Notes: generated by a model not told the origin, from the letters alone. A stretch of 64,000 nt of DNA from Tritrichomonas musculus (GCA_039105265.1 JAPFFF010000023.1:1302001-1366000); one strand, 5' to 3'. Shown: positions 47,173 to 58,600, counted from the first letter of the stretch. Numbers and translations are program-made.

Positions 47173-50100
47173 ATGTCTTCGTCAAGGATACCAAAAAGAC
47201 CAATACCAGTTTCAAGCACAAATAAAGCAGCCTCGAGTAAAAATTCTAAAACAAAGACTTCATCGTCAATAAATAGCATGAACAAAGAACCATCAAAACC
47301 ACGCTCCAATATTCCAGCCGTTAATCAAGCTTCACAAAAAAAGAAACAAGCAAATACAAAAAAGAGCATTGAAAGTCCTCATTCATCTACCAATTCGTAT
47401 CGTTCAGCCCAGAGTACACGAGACAAAGCTTCTAGTGAATCATCGAAACAAAAAACTGATCAAATTTCCATCTTGTCACTCCAGCAATCAGAACTAATCA
47501 ATTTTTTTGAATCTGATCTGGTGCGTGCTGAAACTCTTACAGGAAATTTCCCCGACGAATCAAATTTGACAGAAAATTCTGACCAATTTTCCACCATTAA
47601 AAGCAGATTTCAATTTTTGGTTGACAATTACATCAGAGAGAATGAAGAACTGAACAAACTTTTGGCAAAAAAAGAGGAGGAAGAAGAGATAAAGCAAAAA
47701 TCAATTGAAAACCAAGAATTAGAGTCCAAAAAATCTCAAATGACAACAAATAATTCAAAATTAGGTGAAGAAATACGCTATTTATTTGATGATCAAACCG
47801 ACAACGATACAATCATTCAAAAAGTTAAAGTTCTAACCGAATTTGTTGAAACGACACCTGAAGACGAAAGTCTTGATGAGGTTGTTGACAGAATGAAAAA
47901 GCAGATGGAGGAAGTAGAAATAATGAAAGAGAAGTATGACCAAATATTATCAGAAAAAGTGAAAATTGAAAAGAAACTCAGAAAAACAGAGAAAAAGCTT
48001 CAAGACAGCCAAAGTCAGTTAAATGAAGAAGATAAAGAAATTTGTGATGTGGTCAAATCAATTTACCATAACCGCCAGATTACAGATGATCTTGTTCAGT
48101 ATGCTGAAAAAGACATTGACCTCTCTTTTAAGGTGAGAACTATTTTTAATGAGGAAGAAAATAACGATGCAATTTTGAGAACAATTGAATCAAACAAGGA
48201 GACAGCAAAAGATGAAGATAGAGTTTCAGAACTCGTGATGAAGCTTGAAGACCTGAAAGTGAAAGCAAATCAATTAATCAAGAAGCATGAAAGAGAACAA
48301 AAAGCAAAAGACATGGAACTTTTAGATAAAGCACAAGAAATTGATGAATTAAATTGTCAAATAAATGATCAAGCAAACTCTATTCAAAAATTGAAAGGTA
48401 CCATTGAAACCAACGAACAAAAATTAATTGAAAAAGATCAAGAAATTGATGATCTTAAGCAATCATATGAAACACAGCTGAACAAACTTAGAGAAGAAAT
48501 TCAAAGTAGCATAAAAGAAGAGACAATGAAAAGAGAATTTCAAGAGCAAGAAAAAATTGATCTCAAACAAAAATATGAAAGCCAAATTGAACAACTTGAA
48601 GAAGAAATTAGGTTTAGTAAAAGCAAAGAGTCAGAAGAAATCACTGAAGTAAGGCAAACTTATGAAGAAAAAATGAATGAACTTCAATTCAAACTTTTGA
48701 ATCAAGAACGGATTTACAGTGAACTGAGATGTGAATTTTCAGAGCAACAACAAATGAAAGAACAGCAAGAGAAAGAAATCATCGAATTAAGATTACTTGT
48801 TAATAATGCAGAAGATACGAAAAGTAAAGAAATCGAGTTTCTGAAAGGACAACTTCTGTCACAATTAAATAAACAAAAAGAATTTGAAATGAAGAATCAA
48901 GTTGGTGATAGAAAAGCACAGAAAAAAGCAAATTTGGAACTTCATGATGAATTAAAGAATAAGCAAAAAGAAATTAATCAATTAAAAGAAGAAATATCAC
49001 GTCTTATAAGCCGAATCGAAGAGTTAGAAATTAATAAAAGTAAAGAAGAAATCAAGATTAGTCCAAGCTCGAATGACTTTTTATATGAAGATATAAACAT
49101 TAACGCAGAAGAGCAAGAGCAAGGAGAACATCCAAAAGAATTATCAAGAGAAGATTACACCGAAAGAGAAATTAAAATAGAAAGAGAACAAAAGGAGCAA
49201 CCAAATATTAATATTGAAATAGAAGAGAATTGTGGTCATGCAATTAACTCAAATGAAATAGAAAGATCAGAATTTGAGCCAGAAAAAGAAAACCAGATTG
49301 AAGAAGAGGAAGAAGAGTTTTTCAATAATGATGAAGCTACATTGAATCAAAATGAAGAAGCAAATGAATATGCAGAAAAAAGTTCAGAAAGTGAAAATGA
49401 AATAGATCAAGTAAAGCAACCAGAAGAGAAAGAAACCATTAATGATGATTATGAAGAAAGACAAGAACCAGAAATGAATGATCAAGAAGCAAATGGAACT
49501 AGTCAATTAGATGAACATAATGATAATAGTGAATCATTTGATAAAGAAACATCATTCCATGAAAATTCAGAAGAAAAAACAGAGCATGTACAAGTACAAC
49601 CAATGAATGATTCTGAAGAGATGAATAATAATGGACAAGACCCGATTTATGATCGAGCAGTTTATCTAAACCAAAACGAAACCGAAGAAGAATCAGAATT
49701 TGGAAAAGAAGAACCACATGAAATTCAATTTAAAGAAGAAGAAGAGGAAGAAAAGTTTTTCAATGATGATGAAGCAATAGTGAATCAAAATGAAGAAGCA
49801 AATGAGTATACAGAAAAAAGATCAGAAAGTGAAAATGAAATCGATGAAACAAAGCACCCAGAAGAGAAAGAAACCATTAAAGATGATTATGAAGAAAGAC
49901 AAGAACTAGAAATGAATGATCAAGAAGCAAATGAAACTAGTCAGTTAGATGAACCCAATGATGATAATAACGGATCATTTGATAAAGAAACATCATTCCA
50001 TGAAAATTCAGAAGAAAAAACAGAGCATGTACAAGTACAACCAATGAATGAATTCGAAGAGATGAATAATAATGAGCAAGACCCGATTTATGATCGAGCA

Positions 50101-52599
50101 GTTTATCTAAACCAAAACGAAACCGAAGAAGAATCAGAATTTGGAAAAGAAGAACCACATGAAATCCAATTTAAAGAAGAAGAAGAGGAAGAAAAGTTTT
50201 TCAATGATGATGAGGCAATAGTGAATCAAAATGAAGAAGCAAATGAGTATACAGAAAAAAGATCAGAAAGTGAAAATGGAATTGATGAAACAAAGCACCC
50301 AGAAGAGAAAGAAACCATTAAAGATGATTATGAAGAAAGACAAGAACCAGAAATGAATGATCAAGAAGCAAATGGAACTAGTCAATTAGATGAACATAAT
50401 GATAATAGTGAATCATTTGATAAAGAAACATCATTCCATGAAAATTCAGAAGAAAAAACAGAGCCTGTACAAGTACAACCAATGAATGATTCTGAAGAGA
50501 TGAATAATAATGGACAAGACCCGATTTATGATCGAGCAGTTTATCTAAACCAAAACGAAACCGAAGAAGAATCAGAATTTGGAAAAGAAGAACCACATGA
50601 AATCCAATTTAAAGAAGAAGAAGAGGAAGAAAAGTTTTTCAATGATGATGAGGCAATAGTGAATCAAAATGAAGAAGCAAATGAGTATACAGAAAAAAGA
50701 TCAGAAAGTGAAAATGGAATTGATGAAACAAAGCACCCAGAAGAGAAAGAAACCATTAAAGATGATTATGAAGAAAGACAAGAACTAGAAATGAATGATC
50801 AAGAAGCAAATGAAACTAGTCAGTTAGATGAACCCAATGATGATAATAACGGATCATTTGATAAAGAAACATCATTCCATGAAAATTCAGAAGAAAAAAC
50901 AGAGCATGTACAAGTACAACCAATGAATGAATTCGAAGAGATGAATAATAATGAGCAAGACCCGATTTATGATCGAGCAGTTTATCTAAACCAAAACGAA
51001 ACCGAAGAAGAATCAGAATTTGGAAAAGAAGAACCACATGAAATCCAATTTAAAGAAGAAGAAGAGGAAGAAAAGTTTTTCAATGATGATGAGGCAATAG
51101 TGAATCAAAATGAAGAAGCAAATGAGTATACAGAAAAAAGATCAGAAAGTGAAAATGGAATTGATGAAACAAAGCACCCAGAAGAGAAAGAAACCATTAA
51201 AGATGATTATGAAGAAAGACAAGAACCAGAAATGAATGATCAAGAAGCAAATGGAACTAGTCAATTAGATGAACATAATGATAATAGTGAATCATTTGAT
51301 AAAGAAACATCATTCCATGAAAATTCAGAAGAAAAAACAGAGCATGTACAAGTACAACCAATGAATGAATTCGAAGAGATGAATAATAATGGACAAGACC
51401 CGATTTATGATCGAGTAGTTGATTTAAACCAAAACGAAACCGAAGAAGAATCAGAATTTGGAAAAGAAGAACCACATGAAATTCAATTTGAAGAAGAGGA
51501 AGAAGAAGCTTCTATTGACAATAATCCGATCAGTCAAAATGAGAAAGACAACGCGGACATTGAACAACGATCAGCAAATATAGATGAAGACAGAGAAAAC
51601 AACGAAGACAAGAATTCAAGAGAAAGTCAAATGAAGCAAAAAGCGCATACATCAGAAAAAATGATACAAGAAGAATTCAGAAGTCTTGATCAATTTGAGA
51701 AAATGGAGGAGATTGGAAGCGGAAGTTTCGGGAAAGTTTTCAAAGTGGTTGATAAGCAGACAGGTGCCATTTATGCAGCCAAAATTTCACGAAGAAAGAT
51801 TAGCAAAGAAGACGAAGCATCACTTCACGATTTAATACGAGAAGTTGACATCATCTCTAAAATAAGTCATCCATCTGTTCTTAAATTCATCTATTTTGAC
51901 AATTACGATTTCAAGCATCAGCCGAAACCTGTCCTCATCACTGAATATGCAAGCAACGGCTCAGTTGAAGATTTCATTCGAATAAGCCACCAAAGTCATT
52001 CGAATGATCGATTCAATGCTACACACGGACTAATCATTATGTATGGAATTGCGTCTGGCATGTCATATCTGCACTTGCACAACATCATCCACAGAGATTT
52101 GAAGCCAAGCAACATCCTCCTCGATGATTATTTGAATCCAAAAATCACTGATTTTGGTTTATCAAAAGTCGAGGAAATTGAAGGAGAAAGTCAAGTATAC
52201 AAATCAGTGTCAGATTTGAAAGGGACACCATGCTACATGTCCCCAGAAATATTTGAACGATACGAGTATAGCAAAAGCAGTGATGTTTATGCGTATGGTG
52301 TCATTTTGTATGAGCTTTTGACAGGAGAGAAAGCATTCATTGTGAAGTCATCATCAGAAATGATTAAATTATTGAAAAAGTGCTATCGTCCAAAATTCAC
52401 ATCATCAATTAGTGATTCATACAAAAAGCTCATTGAAGAATGTTGGTCGCAAGAACCAAAAGAACGTCCAACATTTGCTGACATCGTTGAACGTTTGAAA
52501 ACAGATCGAGGCTTCATCACAGAAGAAATTGATGAAGACGAATACCAGAAATACGTCAATTACATCGAATCATATAAAACAATGTTTCTTTTTCATTGA
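47173..52599 (+). CDS. Large TKL-like protein kinase with coiled coil and long acidic repeats
   Basis: 1808 residues. A Ser/Lys/Pro-rich basic N-terminus (1-100) is followed by a long coiled coil (about 150-620), then an acidic Glu/Asn/Asp-rich region made of five 146/147-residue repeats (about 710-1441), and a C-terminal kinase (about 1507-1778). Kinase motifs are all present: glycine loop GSGSFGKVF, AAK lysine, HRDLKPSN catalytic loop, DFGLSK, GTPCYMSPEI and SDVYAYGVILYELLTG; the overall style is TKL-like. In trichomonads such a kinase end is often followed by Sel1 repeats; here the frame stops at 52599 and Sel1 coding sequence continues immediately in other frames, so the protein may have lost its tail. 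The coiled coil should dimerise it. Confidence 0.9.
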   Translation: MSSSRIPKRPIPVSSTNKAASSKNSKTKTSSSINSMNKEPSKPRSNIPAVNQASQKKKQANTKKSIESPHSSTNSYRSAQSTRDKASSESSKQKTDQISILSLQQSELINFFESDLVRAETLTGNFPDESNLTENSDQFSTIKSRFQFLVDNYIRENEELNKLLAKKEEEEEIKQKSIENQELESKKSQMTTNNSKLGEEIRYLFDDQTDNDTIIQKVKVLTEFVETTPEDESLDEVVDRMKKQMEEVEIMKEKYDQILSEKVKIEKKLRKTEKKLQDSQSQLNEEDKEICDVVKSIYHNRQITDDLVQYAEKDIDLSFKVRTIFNEEENNDAILRTIESNKETAKDEDRVSELVMKLEDLKVKANQLIKKHEREQKAKDMELLDKAQEIDELNCQINDQANSIQKLKGTIETNEQKLIEKDQEIDDLKQSYETQLNKLREEIQSSIKEETMKREFQEQEKIDLKQKYESQIEQLEEEIRFSKSKESEEITEVRQTYEEKMNELQFKLLNQERIYSELRCEFSEQQQMKEQQEKEIIELRLLVNNAEDTKSKEIEFLKGQLLSQLNKQKEFEMKNQVGDRKAQKKANLELHDELKNKQKEINQLKEEISRLISRIEELEINKSKEEIKISPSSNDFLYEDININAEEQEQGEHPKELSREDYTEREIKIEREQKEQPNINIEIEENCGHAINSNEIERSEFEPEKENQIEEEEEEFFNNDEATLNQNEEANEYAEKSSESENEIDQVKQPEEKETINDDYEERQEPEMNDQEANGTSQLDEHNDNSESFDKETSFHENSEEKTEHVQVQPMNDSEEMNNNGQDPIYDRAVYLNQNETEEESEFGKEEPHEIQFKEEEEEEKFFNDDEAIVNQNEEANEYTEKRSESENEIDETKHPEEKETIKDDYEERQELEMNDQEANETSQLDEPNDDNNGSFDKETSFHENSEEKTEHVQVQPMNEFEEMNNNEQDPIYDRAVYLNQNETEEESEFGKEEPHEIQFKEEEEEEKFFNDDEAIVNQNEEANEYTEKRSESENGIDETKHPEEKETIKDDYEERQEPEMNDQEANGTSQLDEHNDNSESFDKETSFHENSEEKTEPVQVQPMNDSEEMNNNGQDPIYDRAVYLNQNETEEESEFGKEEPHEIQFKEEEEEEKFFNDDEAIVNQNEEANEYTEKRSESENGIDETKHPEEKETIKDDYEERQELEMNDQEANETSQLDEPNDDNNGSFDKETSFHENSEEKTEHVQVQPMNEFEEMNNNEQDPIYDRAVYLNQNETEEESEFGKEEPHEIQFKEEEEEEKFFNDDEAIVNQNEEANEYTEKRSESENGIDETKHPEEKETIKDDYEERQEPEMNDQEANGTSQLDEHNDNSESFDKETSFHENSEEKTEHVQVQPMNEFEEMNNNGQDPIYDRVVDLNQNETEEESEFGKEEPHEIQFEEEEEEASIDNNPISQNEKDNADIEQRSANIDEDRENNEDKNSRESQMKQKAHTSEKMIQEEFRSLDQFEKMEEIGSGSFGKVFKVVDKQTGAIYAAKISRRKISKEDEASLHDLIREVDIISKISHPSVLKFIYFDNYDFKHQPKPVLITEYASNGSVEDFIRISHQSHSNDRFNATHGLIIMYGIASGMSYLHLHNIIHRDLKPSNILLDDYLNPKITDFGLSKVEEIEGESQVYKSVSDLKGTPCYMSPEIFERYEYSKSSDVYAYGVILYELLTGEKAFIVKSSSEMIKLLKKCYRPKFTSSISDSYKKLIEECWSQEPKERPTFADIVERLKTDRGFITEEIDEDEYQKYVNYIESYKTMFLFH
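49303..51495. repeat. Higher-order coding repeat in the kinase gene
   Basis: Five units of alternately 438 and 441 bp occur in tandem. Type 1 units contain GTSQLDEHNDNSESF and type 2 units contain ETSQLDEPNDDNNGSF; the order is 1-2-1-2-1. Type 1 plus type 2 thus form an 879-bp dimer that has been copied. Units are nearly identical at DNA level apart from the first, which is more diverged at its start, and the last, which changes towards its end. The frame is kept throughout. Confidence 0.93.
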
Positions 52600-53958
52600 G
52601 GCAAACATCAACAGGCCTGTTTTCATTTGAAGAATTCAATAAACTTGATGATATGCATGAATACGCGAAAATGAAGGACAAAGGAGACGGAGTTGAAACC
52701 AACAAAGAAGAAGCATGCAAATACTATTGCAAAGCAGCGAACAAAGGACATCTTGAATCAATCTCCCGATATGCAGAGATGAAGGACAAAGAAGTTGCAT
52801 ATCAATACTACAAGATATCAGTAGACAACAACAACGCAGATGCGATTTATCGGTTTGCTGAAATGTCAGAAAAAGGAGAAGGAACAGTTATCAACAAGAA
52901 AGTGTCATTTGAATATTATAAGAAGGGAGCTGATGAAGGTCAATTAGAGTGCATTTATCATACAGCTACCATGCTTTGTAATGGCGACGGAGTGCTCATC
53001 AGCTGAAAAAAATTATGACGAATCAATTGAAGACTTGGAAATGGCTGCAGAAATCAACACAAACAAGGCAAAAAGATATAGTTACGATAGAGTTCCAAGC
53101 AATCAAGAAAAGGAAGAAATTCAAACAACTAATAATCATAATGAAAAAGTTTCTGAATTAAATGAAGAAATAAAAAATTCACCAACTCAAGCAATAACAA
53201 ATGATTTCTTCTCTAAACTTGATAAAAAATGTCAAGATAAAATTTGTGAAGCTTCAAAAGATCCAGATGAACTGTTCATGATTGGAAAATACTTCATGAA
53301 AGGCGAACAAAATTTCCCTAAAAATCTTGTTGTTGGCGTTAATTGCGTTGAACAATCAATCAGAGATGGCAGCACAGAAGCAGCTGTTTATTACATCAAG
53401 CTGTTAAATAAAGATGGCGTCATTCCACAAAGTCTTTAGAAAGCCGAAGTTTACTTGAACAAATATATCAAGAAAGAAGACGTTCGCTATCTTTATCTTT
53501 CAGGACTGATTCTGAAGAACTCATTGTTATACAACAGAGCAAAAGGAACATTTGAAAAAGGTGATGCACATTGTATGTTTGAATATGGCAAGATGCTTCT
53601 TAGAGGGAAAGGATTTGAAAAGAATGCTGAGAAAGCAATGGAATATTTTGAATTAGCAAAATCAAAAGGAATAGATGAAGTTGATGCATATTTGTCCAAA
53701 CGAAAATTACGATCAGAAGAACGTGAAGCCAAAAGTAAGTTTTACGAAGCAACTGAGCCTAAAGAAGATGAAGAAGACACTGAAAAGATATACAATTATG
53801 CAATCAAATTGTATTATGGATATGAAGATAAACCTTCTCCAATACAATATAAGAAAGAAGCATTCAAATTCTTCAAAATTGCAGCTGACAGAGGTCATGT
53901 TGAATCGATTGGCAAATGTTTTTTAAAAAAATTTGTTTTCTTAATTAATACATTTTAA
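52600..53958 (+). pseudogene. Sel1-repeat region broken off the kinase
   Basis: Sel1/TPR-like repeats follow the kinase stop in other frames: 52600-53006 (EACKYYCKAANKGHLESISR), then, after a shift near an A-run at about 53009, 53010-53436, then an in-frame TAG at 53437-53439, then 53440-53958 (GDAHCMFEYGKMLLRGKGFE). Canonical repeats carry the A-x-x-x-Y/L-G...A pattern. The normal architecture of such trichomonad proteins is kinase followed by Sel1 repeats, so this is most simply the lost C-terminal half. The last stretch ends abruptly in Lys/Phe-rich spacer at 53930. Confidence 0.75.
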
Positions 53959-54395
53959 CCATTAAATACTAAATTATATCAATGTAGGAGGCCCATTAAG
54001 CCATTCGATTATCCAAATCAACCTTTTTTAGGAATAAATATTAATCAAATAATAATCTCATTATTAAAAATTTTCGATTATTTCGCGTTCAACATATTCT
54101 CTAAATGGCATAAATTAAGAAATCAATAAAAAATACAAGGAACTTTTAATCTTTTCTATGTAAAATAAAGCTCGAAAAAATGGACGATTATTTTCTTCTG
54201 AAAAAGTTGCATGTGCTATAATGTATTCCTCTCAAATAAAACGAATAAAAAAAAAATAAATGTAACTTTTTTTAAAAAAAAAATTAACTTGTTTCTCTCA
54301 TGATAATATAAAAAAAATTTTCTACATCGATGATTCGATTTAAACATGAGTATTAAGTGCTGCAGGAGGCTGATGTTTTTTACCTTATTCTATCG
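53959..54395. other. AT-rich spacer inside the decayed Sel1 region
   Basis: No coding sequence was recognised. Two short GC-richer scraps, near 53985-54000 (GTAGGAGGCCCATTAAG) and 54360-54373 (CTGCAGGAGGCTGATG), may be remnants. Confidence 0.4.
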
Positions 54396-54515
54396 AAACA
54401 ATCGGTGAATATGCTTTTGCTGGTTGCCAAGATCTTGCAGAAGTCATATTTGATATATTACCAAAAATCTCCTCTTTTAATGATTATACATTTTATCAAT
54501 GTATAATATTGTTTA
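54390..54515 (+). pseudogene. BspA-like leucine-rich repeat fragment
   Basis: About 35 residues, reading TIGEYAFAGCQDLAEVIFDI and then NDYTFYQC, are clearly a piece of a BspA-type (LRR_5) repeat. No start or neighbouring repeats remain. Its first 45 bp are present again in inverted orientation at 57318-57362. Confidence 0.75.
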
Positions 54516-55568
54516 TTCGTGTGTTTTCATAAAAATGAGAGGTATAATTAATTGATACTGACATCTGGTAACATTTTACATATATAATAATAGAATGTAT
54601 CTATTAAACCTATGAATTTATTAAAACACTCTATTATACAATTAACTTTAAAAAATGACACAACTTTATGAAGTGATGCATTTAAATTAATTTATCTGTA
54701 ATAAATTATCTGAAATAATGAAGAATTGGTGAATTAGTTCAATTGAATTCTTTGATTCGATAGATGAAACGGATCATCTGGATGGTATAGAAAATTTAAA
54801 ATATACCGTTTTTTTTTTTCGATATTGCAAGTATGACCAAAGTTACATCACATCTTTTCAATTCAATTATTTTTCTATGATAAAAGCATCATTTTTAAAT
54901 AAAGAATTTACAATTTTGAATAGTTCAGTAACCAAACTATTAGAAAACGATGATTATAAAAGTTTTTCATATTCTTTTAGCACTTAACTTAAGTGACTTA
55001 AGCAATAAATTGTGATTTATATACATATTTATTCTTATTTTAAAATATTGATACATTTTGTTTTCTAGTAATTACTTGTAATTATAAATAAGCATTGGAT
55101 TCATGCAGGTTTATTTATTATTTGGTTCGAAAATTATATATTTAGTATTTTAAGATATAGAAATATTTTTGAACATATATATAATTTTTTATGAAAGGAA
55201 AGGTCAATTAAGTTGTCGAAATATATCATTTAGTGGGTAAAAAATAACTTTTTCTTAAGCTTTACAATAATAATCTTATCAATTTTGAAGTCATTATTTT
55301 GTAAAAAGTAAAATAAATAATAAAAAACTATAATAAAACATTTTTTAATTAAAATAATAAAAAAATATTGTTTTTTTTCTTTTTGATCCAAAAGATATTC
55401 ATGATAATTTTTATTTTATGCTAATCCATTCAAAAAGTTGATATAAAAATATGTCATTTAGAAATTATTTAATTCTACAAAATTATTTCATAGTCTAAAA
55501 CTTGTTAGAAAGATGAGCATAGGCAATCAATAATAATAGTAAAAAAGAATTATTAGATAAATATTTTT
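54516..55568. other. AT-rich spacer with a possible gene remnant
   Basis: Mostly A/T-rich DNA. Around 54740-54985 a plus-strand stretch reads as protein (IEFFDSIDETDHLDGIENLK, later SVTKLLENDDYKSFSYSF) without a start; it may be a dead gene piece of unknown family. Confidence 0.35.
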
Positions 55569-55982
55569 TTAGATCATCAATAAAACGGCTAAAATTAGCC
55601 AAATAACTCCAGCAAAGAGAGTTAAAATTCCACTAGCTAAGCCAAGATCACCGCACATACCAAGATGACCTAAGCCTACGCATATTATAACAATGGGCTT
55701 AACAATTCCTCTTTCAAAGACTTCAAAAATTTTGATTTCTAAAAGAGCCAAGACCTCAACAACTATTAGGAAAACGGCTAATAATAAATAAACGAGTGCG
55801 GCCATATTGAATAAAAAGCCCATATTATAATATCTATATTTTGGGTTAACCCCTGTATGAATGGTCCAAGAAAACTCTTTGCCTGACAAGAAATAACAAT
55901 CTGTAACAAAATCGAGTGCTAAGCAGCAAATAGTGAAGATATGGAAAACTTGAAGTAGAACTTTTGGTATTGTTAATTCCAT
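55569..55982 (-). CDS. Small four-helix membrane protein, COPI-associated (TVP15)-like
   Basis: 137 residues from the ATG at 55982 (MELTIPKVLLQVFHIF); a start nine codons further up at 56009 is possible but adds only RSSFIIIK-type spacer. Four hydrophobic helices are visible: about residues 7-27, 55-78, 88-108 and 114-136. The second pair is linked by EIKIFEVFERGIVKPIVIIC and continues GDLGLASGILTLFAGVIW, which resembles the COPI-associated/TVP15 family of small Golgi membrane proteins (a R-G loop followed by a Gly-rich helix pair). Length fits that family. A role in Golgi vesicle traffic is inferred. It is the only intact gene within the region of decayed Sel1 and BspA pieces. Confidence 0.6.
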   Translation of the reverse strand: MELTIPKVLLQVFHIFTICCLALDFVTDCYFLSGKEFSWTIHTGVNPKYRYYNMGFLFNMAALVYLLLAVFLIVVEVLALLEIKIFEVFERGIVKPIVIICVGLGHLGMCGDLGLASGILTLFAGVIWLILAVLLMI

Positions 55983-56009
55983 TTTTATTATTATAAAACT
56001 ACTTCTCAA

Positions 56010-57317
56010 TTTTTCATTGAATTAGTATATTAATTTCTGAATATAAAAGTCGGATATATGAACACATAAATTTTTTTTAAATAGTTTATTTTCAGAAAAA
56101 GTAATTACTGGAGGTTTTACATTCATTTAAAGCTCAAATATCTTAATATATAATGAATATTATTTTATGAAATTTGGTATTAAAATATAATAATAGATAA
56201 GTAATCAATAAAAAGAAATATTGTGGTACAAATCCAGTAAGTTTAGTGACCCCAATTTTTTGGCAATTTAAAAGAATAAAATGACATGTTATATGAAAAA
56301 CGATTATTAATTATACGAATAGCGATAATTTAACCATGATGCAAATAAATAATTTACATCAAATAAATATATTTTGTAATAATACATATGTATAAAACCT
56401 TTTTGTCTTTGCTATTTGTACCTGAAAGTACAAATCAGATATAATCATCTATGACAGCATAGTTTATTCATCAATATCAGCAAGAATTACTGAAAAACAA
56501 TTTTTGATAATTTATTTACATCAAAATTTATAAGTAGGCCAGTTATTTTGAAAATCGATATCAAAAAAGTCACTTTTTTGCTTCTGATACTATATTATCA
56601 GTTTAAAAACCTGATATCACGATTATGAATCATCATGATATCTTGATATATGAAATGCGCAATGAAAATAAATGTTTACCCAGATCGTGAGATTTCAAAC
56701 AGATTTATCTTTTTTTATTCTTGGTATTTCTATTTTTAAATTATTCAAAAATAAATAATAAAATGTATTTGTGCTTATATTAGTTTTAAAATCAACAATT
56801 GCATGCTTTTTTATGATATATTTAAGATTAAATTATGATCATATATTTATCAAAAAGTTTATTTGAAAAAAAAAAAAAAATACTCGATCTCTAAAATCGA
56901 TCTCCAGTATCAGTGTATATTTATTTATACACTGATAGCAGAAAATGATTCATTCTTCGATCTCTAGTATCATTAAAATAACTTATATGTTTGGTGAAAA
57001 GTTACGTTAAAATGTAACGCTAATATAAATGTGAGATAAAAAAAGCAAAGATTAGTTGTAAAGCTTTCAAAGTGTGTTTTCAACCATTTTTTGGTGAATT
57101 TTTGGCCTTTTCGATTATTACCAAACTTTTTGAATTGATTCTAAAACTATTGATTTTAGAGAAAAAAATTGTATTTTATATGGTGAATGATATATAGTTT
57201 ATTTTCAAAAGAGTTTTGTTTATGAATTTATAATCAGTTTCGTTTATATTATTTTTGTTTTGTGAAAAAAAATTGTTTTTTGAATATTTTGATTTATTAA
57301 ACTTCGTTACATTTTTC
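56010..57317. other. AT-rich spacer with short repeats
   Basis: No gene was recognised. A repeated CGATCTCTAGTATCAT-like motif occurs near 56884-56915 and 56958-56973, and CAGTGTATATTTATTTATAC with the following ACTG forms a small palindrome near 56910-56935. Confidence 0.5.
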
Positions 57318-57362
57318 CTGCAAGATCTTGGCAACCAGCAAAAGCATATTCACCGATTGTTT

Positions 57363-58514
57363 AGAAGACAGTCGCTATTTCTATCTCTCGGGACTGATTC
57401 AGAAGAAGCAAATGAAATTGCAAGAAGCCTGTTTGAAGAAGGAATTGATAAAGGCAACTGCGAATGCATGTTTGAGTATGGCAAGTTACTTCTGAAAGGA
57501 AAAGGATGTCAGTCTGACAAGTCAGAAGCTGCAAAGTATTTCAAAATGGCAGCCTAAAAAAGCTCTTTGAATGGCAAATTCAAATACGGCCTGATTCTCT
57601 TGGAGAACGGCGACAAAGAAGAAGCAATGGAGCGCATCAAGCAAGCAGCAGACAAGAGACACACAAAAGCAATGCTTTTGTACAGTGACATGCTTGAAGA
57701 TGATGAAAATAATAAAGAAGAAAGCATCAAATACGTGAAGCAAGCAGCGAGTAAAGGAGACATTGACGGAATGCTCAAATTCGGTCGAATTCTTAAAGAT
57801 GGTATTGGTGTTCCAATCGACTATAATTCGAGCCTTCGTTATTTGAAGAGAGCTGCTGACAAAGGCCAGAATGAAGCCAAGTATTTGTATTTTGGAAAAT
57901 GGTCAATGAAAGACTCGGCACTTCATCGGATGCAAAAAAAGGCGCCAAGTATATCAAGAGTGCCGCTGACAAGTTAAATGCGGCTGCAATGAATGAGTAC
58001 GGACTCATGCTTGCTAATGGAGATGGTGTCGCTGTTGACTACAGAGAATCGTGCCGTTATTTGAGGAGTGCGATTGAGAAATGACAAGTCAAAGCGATGA
58101 ACAATTATGGGCACATGTTGATTCTCGGCTTTGGTGTTCCAGCTGACTACAAAGAAGCCTGCAAGTACTTCAAGCAAGCTGCAGATCTGGGAGACACAGA
58201 AGCGATGGTAAGTTACGGTCTTTGTCTTTCATCTGGCCAAGGAGTTGAAGTCAATAAAGAAGAAGCTCTTCAGTATTTTAAGAAGGCTGCAGGATATGGG
58301 CAAAGATGAAGGCATGTTTTATTACGCATTCTTCCTACTTAATGGAATTGGATGCGAGACAAATCTTGAAGAATCAGTGCATTACATGAAAAGGACAACT
58401 GAGAAAGGCAACATTGAAGCAATGCATTATTACGCTGAAATGTTGCTTAATGGAAAAGGAACATCTGTTAATGAAGAAGAAGCATTTATTTTTGTTCATT
58501 TAGGAAATGAATGA
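57363..58514 (+). pseudogene. Second decayed Sel1-repeat region
   Basis: Sel1 repeats in several frames: 57363-57557 (starting EDSRYFYLSGLIQKK, then GNCECMFEYGKLLLKGKG), an in-frame TAA at 57555-57557, 57558-57900, a shift near 57895, 57899-58084 with an in-frame TGA, 58085-58309, another shift, and 58290-58514. At least ten repeats of about 36 residues with the A-x-x-x-Y-G...A-A-x-x-G pattern are present. The start parallels 53470-53620 (EDVRYLYLSGLILKN), so this and the region after the kinase are related copies or two halves of a repeated gene. Too many breaks remain for a working protein. Confidence 0.78.
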
Positions 58515-58600
58515 AAAGTTTTGAATAAAATATTACAAATAAAAAAAGTAGAAATATGTTGAAATAAATAAAACTTGTCGTTTATTTTAAACTAATTAGT

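Larger units (their letters stand above)
54396..57362. repeat. Perfect 45-bp inverted repeat flanking a 2.9-kb segment
   Basis: 54396-54440 and 57318-57362 are exact inverse copies of one another (starting AAACAATCGGTGAATATGC). The segment between them contains the small membrane protein gene at 55569. The arms derive from a BspA-like gene. Confidence 0.88.

Noticed and set aside
49499-51475. Five minus-strand frames of 72-73 codons
   Set aside because: They recur with the kinase repeat period and are antisense shadows of the repeated coding sequence.
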